Shown in pieces: positions 33,317 through 43,301 of a stretch of DNA of 64,000 nucleotides (its first letter is position 1; each line of letters begins with the position of its first letter). Source of the stretch: Puccinia triticina (lineage: Eukaryota > Basidiomycota > Pucciniomycetes > Pucciniales > Pucciniaceae). The DNA is taken from NCBI RefSeq assembly GCF_026914185.1, contig NC_070564.1, forward strand, positions 3,038,001-3,102,000, written 5' to 3'. Below the pieces are notes generated by a model. That model saw nothing but the letters and a program-made list of their open reading frames with translations. It was not told the DNA's origin and did not search any database. A program made the translations under genes and the position numbers.

Positions 33317-35000
33317 ATGCTGAATCAACTATCGAATCACACCATCATTCCTAAACCCCAAAGGCCATGGAGTTCAACCGGAGTCAACGTCTATAAGAAA
33401 GTGTACGAGAAAAGTGACGCGGAATTAAAGACTCACATCGAGGAGGTTTCAGTCAAGTTCTACGGTCAGCCCTCAAAGCCGTTGCAGACTGATACTGTAC
33501 TAAATTTAGTCAACGGCCGCAATACTTTTCTTCTGGCGGGTACCGGATTTGGAAAATCGCGAATAGCCAAGCTTTACTATAAGATGATCCCTAAAAGCAA
33601 CCGTGCCGTGGTACTGGTATTGAACCCCTTGGACTCGCTAGGAGACAATCAAGTCTACGAGAAAGAACAGGCCGGATTCACAGCAATAAATCTGACAAAG
33701 TTCAATTTCAATGAAAAAGTTGCTGAAGAAATTTCAAACGGTGTCTACCAGTTTGTATACATGAGTCCGGAGACATTCCTCAACAACAAGATCTGGGACT
33801 CAGTCTACTTCAGCAAGACATTTCAGGATCGTTTGGCCTTAATCGTGGTAGATGAGGCCCATATGATTTACATATGGGGCCTTGTTGCTAGCGGCCAAGG
33901 AAAGAAGGCCGCCGCTATTCTTCTTTGGTTCCAAGACATCGGTATTTTTTGACCTTGTTATGGAAATCTTGGCGGGCACCTTCTTTTTCAAAACGATAAA
34001 CCAATTCTCTTGTTATCTGCCACATGTCGGCCTATCGCGATCAAAGCAATCAAGAAAAGCCTGAAGCTCAATGATGAATCCGTAGACATTTTTCAGGGGG
34101 AGCTGACTCAGCCAGAAATCCAAATTGTTCGCATCACAATGGAAAAATCCCTCGCTTCGTCTCTTGATTTGATCAAGGTCTTCCCATTGTCTAAAGACGT
34201 GGCAAACAAAGATCTTGTACCAACTCTAGTATACAGCGGGTCGCAAAACCACACGTTAACCGTAATGGACGTGATTGACCGGGCTTGCGAGACTCCAAAC
34301 GCTTCTCTAGATCCCCACAATACCTGTGTTCAACGATATCATTCATGCACAGGAGATCTAGACAAAGCTCGTTGTGCAGAAGAGTTTGCAAATCAAGCCT
34401 TCCCCATCATTTCCGCAACAATGGCTCTTGGTCTGGGTCAGAATTGGAAGCGCATTCGGATGGTGGCTCACATGGGACGAGGAGACCCAGCTCAAATCGC
34501 GCAAATGATTGGAAGGTGCGGCAGAGATGGTTGGAAAGGCTTGGCTTTGTTGTTTGTGGAGAAAACAAGGCGATAGGGCAAGAATACGGTTGACCAATTC
34601 ACTAGAGGTGCCGAGCAGACGGACAAAGATTGGATAGATGCTTTGGCAATCACTCCTTGCTGCCTCAGGATTGCTTTCTCACTGGACAACCTGTAAGCCA
34701 ATTGTTTGTTTGTTTGCTATGTTTCCTTCTTGATTGAGCTAACAACTTCTCTGTTTACTCAGGCTTGGTTATGTACCTCTCTGGCTTGACAATCCATCTT
34801 ACATTAGAGAGAAGGAGCGCGAAATTACGCAGCAATTTGATCCATGTGATTGCTCAAACTGTTCAGTTGCTGAATCTGCCAAGCTAGTTAAAAACTTGGT
34901 TTTGGCAAATCAAGCCAACTTCAATGAAATTATGGACAACAAGTTCAATCCACCGTGTGTCCCTGATATCAGCCACAAGTATCTTTTAACATCTGAGTGA
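33317..35000 (+). pseudogene. RecQ-like DEAH helicase with two nonsense codons
   Basis: ATG 33317 opens one frame through 34692. A 70 bp intron (GTAAGC...ACTCAG, 34693-34762) follows, then a last exon to TGA 35000. That is 537 codons, short for RecQ and lacking HRDC. Motifs: Walker A AGTGFGKSR (about residues 74-82), VVDEAH (178-183), LLSATCRP (motif III), QMIGRCGRDG (motif VI), then a zinc-binding-like CCLR...CDCSNC. TGA at 33950-33952 and TAG at 34574-34576 interrupt an otherwise intact frame. Such helicases are abundant in rust genomes. The neighbours (small ORF, DUF6589-like gene) suggest a mobile cassette. Confidence 0.85.
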
Positions 35001-35716
35001 CATCCCTCTAGTACTCTCTTTGTCCTCTAACTTGCTCAAGCCTCTTATGACATCATCTATGCGCTCGGTCATTGGTGACATCAGTCCTCTGTTACTCGGA
35101 CCCCTCACTTTACTCCCGCAAGATACTCCGCTTGGTTCCCTTCCCTCGAATACTTAACTCAGTCCTTCTTCCCTTGCTTCCCTTTCTTTTCTTTCTTTCC
35201 TCGGGGAACCACCATCATCATCATTTCGCAGTACTGTCCTCTCATTCAGACTCTGTCCGTTCCTCCACAACCGACACTATCATTAGTCGGAATATTATTC
35301 TATCATCACCTCGCTCGCGTTCTTTGCAGATCCCTTCCGCCTCAACTCTCTACTCGCTTGCGGTTCTTACAGATCCCTTCCTTCAACTACTTGTCGATCC
35401 TCTCGTCAAGGTTCTCCCAGTTTACTCTTGTTGTAGGTTCTTATTCGGCATCAATCATCTATCCCGTCCTATGGCTGACTTTACTTTCTTATTTCTCTAA
35501 GCTCTCTTGTGTCTTGTCCTATCCTGTTTCCTAAAGTCCTGTATCCGATACATATTGTTGCTCTTGCCTTTAGGTACATTTTCTTCTTTATTTCTTTTTA
35601 TCTTATCGTGTGTTTCTTTCATTTATTTACTTACAGAAATCACCCTTTAGTTTGACACTTAACAGTATCCCGCAAAGCGCCCATCAACACGCAAGCATAA
35701 ATTTCCGGATGCAGAG
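35001..35716. other. Pyrimidine-rich spacer
   Basis: The plus strand is rich in CT tracts, as in fungal promoters and 5' leaders, upstream of the small ORF at 35717. A 142-codon frame at 35072-35500 shows no motif. Confidence 0.4.
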
Positions 35717-36301
35717 ATGGATTGCCTCAACACATTCAAACTTCATCTCATCAATGCAATGAAAAATATGTACAACAGCCTAACACCGCCTGGCGGTGTC
35801 TTAACCTCTGAAGATTTATTTCACAATGATGAGGCAGAAGCGATTGTGTTCAATCTACACAACATCTCCACTAAGGATGATATCCGATCACTCATTGGCG
35901 GACAGTCCTTCTCAGGCCAGCTGGATAAATTGGACAAGCTTGTAGCCAAATTCAAATCAATGCAGGAAGATAGCAATACTGAGGGTTTCAGCCAGAAGTT
36001 TTCAAAATTAAATGGTAGCAATACTCAAACACCAATGGAACCCAATGGTTCAGAGTTGCGCGCTCTAAGCGGACACCTTGAGAATGAGCCACTTTTGAAC
36101 GGACAACCTGAGCCTTCTGGACGTGCTCCACACAAGACTAAAAGGGAAATCGCCGCGGAGAAGAGACAGCAGAAGGCAAAAGAAAAGGCATTATCACTAG
36201 AGCGGGAACAGAAACGGAAGGAACAAGTTGCTGAAATCATGGCCCAGACTTGGGAGAAATACAATGGGGAGAAGACAAGCAAAAACACTGAGAATTGGTA
36301 A
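35717..36301 (+). CDS. Small charged protein with C-terminal coiled coil, downstream of helicase
   Basis: 194 codons from ATG 35717 to TAA. Residues 1-85 are mixed, including FNLHNISTKDDIRSLIGG. Residues about 130-180 are a Lys/Glu/Arg-rich stretch (KREIAAEKRQQKAKEKALSL and on), likely a long helix or coiled coil. No known domain is recognised. It follows the helicase by 0.7 kb on the same strand and faces the DUF6589-like gene. The frame is intact, unlike its neighbours. It could be part of the helicase-associated element. Confidence 0.55.
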   Translation: MDCLNTFKLHLINAMKNMYNSLTPPGGVLTSEDLFHNDEAEAIVFNLHNISTKDDIRSLIGGQSFSGQLDKLDKLVAKFKSMQEDSNTEGFSQKFSKLNGSNTQTPMEPNGSELRALSGHLENEPLLNGQPEPSGRAPHKTKREIAAEKRQQKAKEKALSLEREQKRKEQVAEIMAQTWEKYNGEKTSKNTENW

Positions 36302-36454
36302 GCTTAATCACATGTCCTCGAAATTGTTATCCTCCTCTTCAGATCTGTCTGATGTGCCTTGTGTGTTTTCTTCAGCCCTTGTGGGTCGGACTCGGTTGGC
36401 CAACAAATGCCTTCGGAATGATGATAACTTTGGGTCGGTTGTCCGGATAGTTTT

Positions 36455-38388
36455 TCACATGTTTATTATACCAGATAAATATGTGTTAGAAATTTGAGTA
36501 ATATTTTTATTTCCAGTCTTTCCAAATTGATCTAAGATATCACAATTGTTTGCCATCAAGTTCAACATTTCCATAGAGCGTGGTGTGATGAGGTTTTTGT
36601 GAGACTGGTATATCCTCTTCTGACCACAATCAGTCTCAAGCGAGTGAAGTAACTCGTGCAACTTTAAAACCAGCCCATTTTTGCATTAGTTAGATTGTTC
36701 CGAATCCATGAGATTTAGTTATGAGGTTCTTACTAGTTGTATGTTGAGTGAGTAAATGTCCCGCAAGCGATCAATCTTAGTACCATTGCCAGTATTGTTG
36801 TAGAAGTACTTGAGTCAAGAGTTTTGGATCTCCAGCCAAAAGTCTTTGGCAAAAAAATGGTCTTCTCGTCCTGTGGGTGAGAAAAATAAGTTATGCTGCA
36901 AGTATTTCCTCAGTGCAGCAGGTAGGATTACTGTCAGAACTAGTACCATCCGGGGAAGGTAGGATGAATAATTGGTTGATCCCAAAAGAGACTGTGTCAT
37001 GAAGCACCATTTCTTCCATACAATCATCAGTCTTCCCACATCACCGGCTTTCATTGCTTGGCTGGCTTCTACTACACTAGAGAAGTCATGTAACATGACC
37101 AAGGTATTGTGAAGCTTTGGGCATTTGCGGGCAGCAGCTGTCCTTCGTGCTTCAGATGAACAAAACATGTTGTAGCACTTGTTGATCAATGCATTCCAAT
37201 CTTCTGTACTGATTTCTTCAGGAATTTGTGGGACTGCTTTGCCAGTTGTCTTTGTGATAACTCTATGTGAAACAGACACATCACATGCACAAGTTAAAAT
37301 TATGAACATTGTGTCGATGGAGGAGAGCAAAATTACCGCAGGCAGTAGAATAAAATTGACTCATGGACACGTTCCATCTGGTTAATCATGAGGGTAAAAT
37401 CCTTCTTCTGTATTGCTTTTTCCGCTGGGAAACCGAGGGCCTTGAGAAACTGCCACGCACCACAGTCCGAAGAGTCGCTTGAATTCCCAAAGTGATGAGT
37501 AAAGATTGCTGAAGCCACATTCCAAAGTGTGTGTGCGGCGCCTAGCTGAAAGAAACAGTTATCCAGACATTCTTGAGGGAATGGATTGGGGGTCCGTTAT
37601 GATCGTAGACAATTGAAATTTTGCACCGTGCCCAAGTCACCATCCATGGGCTGGAGTCTTCCAAGGAAATTTTCCTCAGATAGGCCAGATTGGCTGAGGA
37701 TGCTCTTAAAAACTTGACCAACACCCTCGGCGCAGTTGTCAGAAGCATCCATGAGTTTGAGCATCTGGATGTCAGGCTTTTCATGACTAATCTGATCGAC
37801 AATTGGCGGGTTGATTGGTAATGCTGACTTATTATTGGCCGGGATAGCTATATATTTCCTTAACACATGCGCAATCTGAGATTTCCAAACTGCCTCTTCA
37901 ACGATATTGGAATCAGCTGTTGGGAGGAAATAATGTGGCTCTATAGGAGCGGAGTCGGCCAACTCCATGGCTTGGTAGAACTCCGGCAAAGCTAATTCGT
38001 CCTGATCGAGAGATTGGAGGAGCTCAGGGTTAGGGAGATGTATATAACCCCATGTGCCTTGGAACGTATGAGTCCGGTTTCCAACTGATAAGGCATGGAC
38101 TTTTTCAACCATGTCAATTTTATCAATACAGATGGTCGGGGCAACTGGAATACCAGACTTGAGAGCCATGCCCGATCTCAATTTCGCTTTAGCTTCCTTT
38201 GCCAACGAGTCCAAAGCCGTCAAAGCCGTCCAGCGCGATGAGCTTAAGCCTATAAAGTTCAGGTATTCGTGGACACGTTCCGAAACCCCACATGACAAGA
38301 GTCGCACAGAATTCACAAGTTGTAGGCCATTAGCTCGGCGATTGGAGGCGAAGGAAACCATGGAACACACTGTGGTGACAATCTGCAC
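36455..38388 (-). pseudogene. DUF6589-like gene, 3' part
   Basis: Recognised from memory as resembling the basidiomycete DUF6589 family: FASNRRANGLQ, CGVSERVHEYL, HTFQGTWGYIHLP, GAAHTLWNVA, KKDFTLMINQMERVHE, NTLVMLHDF, NYSSYLPRMVL and IYQSHKNLITPRSMEM. Exons: from about 38388 to 37337, then 37262-36734, then from 36661. Introns are GT-AG and phase-consistent. In-frame TAA (37599-37597) and TGA (36817-36815) break it. The TGA sits where relatives appear to have Trp. The 5' part is beyond the gypsy element at 46563-47252. Function unknown. Confidence 0.72.
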
Positions 38389-38390
38389 GC

Positions 38391-39218
38391 TGAGGAACTC
38401 TGGCCGGTGCTAGGCCGGCAGCAGTTCAGGGAGGGGAAAAAGAAAAAGCTAAGAATAGGCTGCGTATGCCCTCCGGGGTGATTGGCCGTGAGTTGAGCGC
38501 AGAGAGTCGTGTAGCGTTGGGGGGGGGGGGGGGGTGATTGTCTGACGGCTGGAGTTGCGCGTCGGTGGTGTTTGTGTTGAGAGGGGAGCCGGGGATACTG
38601 CCGGCGGGGTGTGATCTAAACCAGAGAGTTGGAAAAGATTGTCGTTGCGGGTGTTGAACTTAGAAGACGTGAGAAAACTCAGAAATACGGGCGGAAGGCG
38701 CCAGGAGTAATAGACTTTTGATTTGATGGAAGACTAAAAATTACGGTTCAGAGTCGGTCCATGCCGCTCCAAAGCCTGAGTTCAAACTGAACTCAAACCT
38801 TGGAGTTGGTGACATGTAGCAGACATCTCATCACAACCTAGCGCGCGCGCGCGCGCTACAACAAACAAAACAGCAGAAACAAAACAAAACAAAATGAAAC
38901 AGAAACAAAACAAACCAACCCTCCTCATACAAAACCTATCCAACGCGCGCAATGTGAAAGAGGAAATAACAAAACATGATGAAAGATAAACTTAAAAGAA
39001 AACAGGACCAAGAAAGCCAAAACACAAGGAAGAGGGGGGGGGGGGGGGAAGAAGACCTGAAACACCTTGAGGATGCGCGCCACGCCGCGCCGTTGAACTT
39101 GAGGAGGCCTCGAGGGCTGAAAGCTGAATCTTGATGTCTTGAGTCTTGACGTCCTCTGGCGCGCGCCGTGCGCGGCAAAAAGCTTGATTCCTCCGCGTGT
39201 ACCAGATTGCCCACCACA
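38391..39218 (-). repeat. 3' LTR of gypsy element
   Basis: 828 bp; contains two poly-G runs (near 38520 and 39035) and a (GC)n tract at about 38841-38857. Near-identical to 45720-46542. Confidence 0.92.
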
Positions 39219-39406
39219 TCCACCCACGACTTGCAGTCTGTCCCTAGACTGCTTGTCCAATACCTGTGCCTAAAGAAAATCCAAGCCCTAAAAAAGGAAA
39301 AGAAAACAAACCAAGGGCCTCCGCGGTGCTCACAAACGTGGCAAGAAGTAGAGTTTCGAAAGATCGCGGTAGTAACTACCCAGGAGATGCATACTTGGAG
39401 GGGAAC

Positions 39407-40651
39407 TTACTTCTGGTCAAGAATGTCCCCACGAGAAAAGAATCTCTTGACCTGATCCGCGGCGAAGCGCCGCTTGAGCTCCGTGCCGTCCAGTTCCGCC
39501 AAGACATACGAGCCACCTTGAACCTGCTCCACGACGCGATACGGACCGTTCCACCGATGCGCAAACAGCTGACCCCACTGCACCTCTAGTGACCGATTGT
39601 AGGCGAGAACCTGGTCGCCGGGCTTGAGAGGTTCACGAATCCTCGAGCCTTGCTTCTCCTCCCAGTATCGAACTGAGTCCCCCCTCGCGTCCATCATCTT
39701 CCTGAAAGCAATGCCTCGTGTCTCTTCACTGCGCTCCAGCTGCAGAGAGCGAGCCACTAAAACATCCTCGGTAGTCTTGACGGAATCCCAATCAACACCC
39801 AAGTAGGACTCGATTTCCAGATCCAAAGGAAGCACAGCCCGCTGACCAAAGACAAGCTCGTAGGGCAAATAGCCCGTGGTCCGTTTTGTTGAAATTTGAT
39901 CGGCGAACAATACCAAAGGCAAAAATTTCCGGCAATTCTTGCCGCTCTCGCCCGCCATCTTCACCAGAGCCGCCTTAAGTGGTCCATGGCCGCGCTCTAC
40001 CATTCCTTGGCCTTCAGGGTAATAGGAGGTGGACACACGATGTTGGCCGGGTAGAGCCCGCAACATAGCCGCCAGTGCCCCGCCAAACTCGGAGCCTCCG
40101 TCCGTTGAGTATGCTTGAGCTAGCCCGTACCGCATCGTCCAATGCTCCTGCAAGAATGCAGCAACCGCCTCCGACGTCAGGTTATTGAGTATCTTCGCTT
40201 CAACCCAACCTGAGAAGTCGTCCCGCGCGACTATTAAGTACTTAGCGCCGCCGGCCTTCAGGTGCACAGCATCCATGGAGACTCGACCGAAAACCGTTGA
40301 CTCGCCCGTGGGATAGCGCAATTCTTGCGGACGTTGAAGATCTTTCTTTTGACATGCTTCGCAACTTCGGCACCACTTAGTCACTGCCTCCTTCAAGGAA
40401 GGCCACCAAAAGCGCTCTGAGACTCGTCGATAAGTTTTGGTGGAACCACGATGGCCCAACTCCTCATGAAGCTTTGTGAGTATTTCATGCTGCTTTGAAG
40501 GCATGGTGACAACTATTCGAGGTAGGGGGGTTCCTCTTTTCATGAGACGGCCGGCTTGCAGAAAAAAATCCGACGATCTGCGCTTCAAAGCGCGGAACTC
40601 CTTCGCATCCATCCCGGCCGGCTTAGTCAGCGTAGCTAGAAAGCGCTCCAA
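39407..40651 (-). CDS. Gypsy integrase
   Basis: A 414-codon frame. The zinc finger uses H62, H67, C94 and C97. The catalytic triad is D127 (MDAVH), D184 (STDGGSEF) and E219 (GQGMVERGH), spacing D,D-35-E. The C-terminal part (YNRSLEVQWGQLF, WNGPYRVVEQV) resembles the GPY/F-type module of gypsy integrases. It shares a frame with the RNase H remnant upstream but is separated by a TAA at 40684-40682. Confidence 0.9.
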   Translation of the reverse strand: MERFLATLTKPAGMDAKEFRALKRRSSDFFLQAGRLMKRGTPLPRIVVTMPSKQHEILTKLHEELGHRGSTKTYRRVSERFWWPSLKEAVTKWCRSCEACQKKDLQRPQELRYPTGESTVFGRVSMDAVHLKAGGAKYLIVARDDFSGWVEAKILNNLTSEAVAAFLQEHWTMRYGLAQAYSTDGGSEFGGALAAMLRALPGQHRVSTSYYPEGQGMVERGHGPLKAALVKMAGESGKNCRKFLPLVLFADQISTKRTTGYLPYELVFGQRAVLPLDLEIESYLGVDWDSVKTTEDVLVARSLQLERSEETRGIAFRKMMDARGDSVRYWEEKQGSRIREPLKPGDQVLAYNRSLEVQWGQLFAHRWNGPYRVVEQVQGGSYVLAELDGTELKRRFAADQVKRFFSRGDILDQK

Positions 40652-40681
40652 GTCCCGCCAATAACCTTGCTGGAAACCGGA

Positions 40682-41100
40682 TTACGCGTCCTCCGCACCC
40701 AGCGCATAAGAGTTCCGCGGCTTGATGCGCGGCTCGTCTTCGTCGAAATCCGAGGGGGGGTCTGATTCCTCATCTCCTTGCGGGCGCCGGGAGAGACCGT
40801 CGGGCATAGTGAAGGACTTTCCCGGCCTATGCACAATGTCAAATGAAAAAAGCTGAATAAAAGCTACCCAACGCGTCATGGGCGCGTTAGGAAGACTAGG
40901 AGCATTAATCATCTCGATTAACGAGTGGGCGTCAACTTGCAACTCGAAGTGTTGGCCCCACAAGATCGTCTGCATCTTCTTGGGTGAGAACCGCTCCTGC
41001 CGCGTGAAAACTCGAATCCACCGCTAGTTTAAGTCGGCCGGCATTGGACCCGTACCTGATTTTTACTAGGACGATATCCTTTCCCCACAATAATCTTGAG
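40682..41100 (-). pseudogene. Gypsy RNase H, frameshifted remnant
   Basis: One frame reads KLAVDSSFHAAGAVLTQEDA on the RT side. The other continues TILWGQHFELQVDAHSLIEM, then IVHRPGKSFTMPDGLSRR, the typical end of gypsy RNase H. The frame change lies near 40975-41030. The middle of the domain seems shortened. Confidence 0.75.
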
Positions 41101-43300
41101 CCGTTCGAAAGCTGCCGCGCACTCTGCGGTCCAGATCCACTCCGAGTCTTTCCGGGTTAAACGGCGTAGAGGGAGACAAATTTCAGATAGAGCCGGAATG
41201 AACACTCGCACATAAACCACGACGCCTAGAAATCCCCTAACTTCTGTAGGATTTGCGGGAGTTGGCCATGACAAGATCTTATTGACTTTGGTTTTAGCCA
41301 TCCTCCGCCCGTCCTTGCACACGACATGCCCCACAATCTTGAGTGCGGGAACACAAGCCGCCAATTTTGAGGCCGAAACCGTGAGACCTGACTCTTCAAT
41401 GCGAAAAAGAACGCGCTCCAGAACCGTCGCGTATTCCCAAATGAAGCGACGGATGCCCGGGTGCCAAGATAACACCTCGTTGTCGTAATCTGAGACCGGG
41501 CCCTTAATGCCTCCGTCGTCTATGAAGATGCCGGCGTGTTCGGGGATTTCCTCCTGCAGAATCCACGTCATCTGCGCCTGGCACACGGCGACAGAATTAG
41601 TGGCGCCTTGAGGCAAACGCGTGAGTTGAAAGCGTCCTAGAGGCGTGTCAAAAGTAGTGAGAGGGCGAGATATCGGGTCCAACGCGCGCTCGTCATACCC
41701 TCCCATGATGTCACCTAACCCGTAACAAGCCCGGCCAGCAAAGGATTCGACAAAATCTTCCGTGGCTGGTGGAACTCCAGCGTCCTTTACCGTTACTTTA
41801 TTCAAAGGCTGAAGATCGTGGACGACTCGCAGCTTGCCATTACTCTTGAGGACACAGAAGACTGGCGACGAGTAGCTTGAAGTGGATTGCTCGTACAAGC
41901 CCGTCCTCACTCGCTCCCGGACGAGCCGAATGAACTCCTCCAGTTTAGCCGCTGGCATCGGGATTCTTTTCTTCTGCCAAGGCTCATGCTCTACTACAGG
42001 GATGATGTAGGGAAGTCCGTACGATTCCTTGAGCAAGCCTCGCTCCTCTTCCGTAAATGCGATAGCAAGATTCCTCTCGGACAGCACATTCTTGATTAAG
42101 TTCAGTTCGCCGGGATAAAGCCAGCCCTGTGGACCGAAATTCACGACCTTCAGCCGCTCTTCTGTCACGCGTCCTCTAGGAACAAATGGCCCCGCTAAGC
42201 TGCGCGGTAGACTACGATAGGGGTCCCTAGAGAGCGGAGGGCGTCGAAGCGGAGGGTTTAGTCCTTGCGGCATTGGGTAGTTAACCGGCTTAATCTTCTT
42301 GGATACCGGCTTATATTTTGCTGCAAACGCCAAGCAGCCGCCGTCACTCCACGCGCTGACCAACGCCTTCTGAGTCCCAATCCTAAGCCCGGCCTCAAGC
42401 ATCCTCCACGTCCTATGCTTGGCATAATCCTTGAACGCAGCCTTTTCTGCGAAGGTGAGAGAAGTTGACGGCGCTTTGCTCACAAATGTGGCACGAGGTA
42501 GAGTTTTCGAAAAAAGCGCGGCATCTTGCCCGGAGGTGCACAACTGGGAGGAACTTACTTTTAGTTCTCCCAACCCTTCCTTCGCACCAAAATTCACAAA
42601 TCCTCCCTCCGCCGCCAACCAATAATCCGCTAGTTTCACCTCATTGCGGAGGATCTTTAGTTTTACCTCGTCGCGGAGGCTCGGGAGTTTAGGCTCATCG
42701 CGGAGCTGAACTAGATTAATCTCATTGCGGAGAACGTCATAGGACGTATCTAGTTTATTCTCATTACGGAGACGAGACTGAGACGGTAGTTTATTCTCAT
42801 TACGGAGACGAGAATCCGTTGACATGTAGAAGGCATCTAAAGAACCGGTGACCGCAGAGTAATTTTGGCTCACATATGTGGCATGTAATGTTTTCGAAGA
42901 TGCAGCAGAGCCCTTGGAGGTGCATAACTGGGAGGAACTTACTTTCAGTTCTCCCAACCTCCGCGCAAACCCTTCCTCCTCCTCGCCGGCCGCTGTCGCC
43001 ATTCCATCCAAACCACAGAAGGCTCCTGGCCCCAAAACCGAGTCCAAACCTTGAGATGACTTGAGAGTGACATGAGAAGAAGGAAAGGAGCCCGTAGAAG
43101 AAACTGAGTGAACCGGAAGCAATGATTTTTTTAAGCTTTGAAGATTTTCTGTGTGTTTTTTGAGTTTTTTAACGTGATTTTCCTGATGAGAATGAGAAGA
43201 TAAAGCGAAATAGCGCCCTTGAGTTCCTGAATTCACAGTTGATTCAGCGGACAAATTTCGGAACTCTATATTAGATCTGCCGCCTTCCGAATCAACCGCT
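41029..43300 (-). CDS. Gypsy reverse transcriptase region
   Basis: An open frame in the -1 register relative to gag-protease, which it overlaps (43302-43560), so a -1 shift is plausible. RT motifs: LRVVHDLQPLNKVT, YGLGDIMGGYDERAL, LPQGATNSVAV and the catalytic FIDDGG. The N-terminal third is unusual, with a tandem peptide L-R-N/D-E-x-K/N-L repeated about six times and two near-identical ELKVSSSQLCTS blocks. Part of this region could be intronic. Confidence 0.85.
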
Positions 43301-43301
43301 C

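Noticed and set aside
35072..35500. 142-codon frame between helicase and small ORF
   Set aside because: Pyrimidine-rich low-complexity translation with no motif; more likely leader or promoter DNA.
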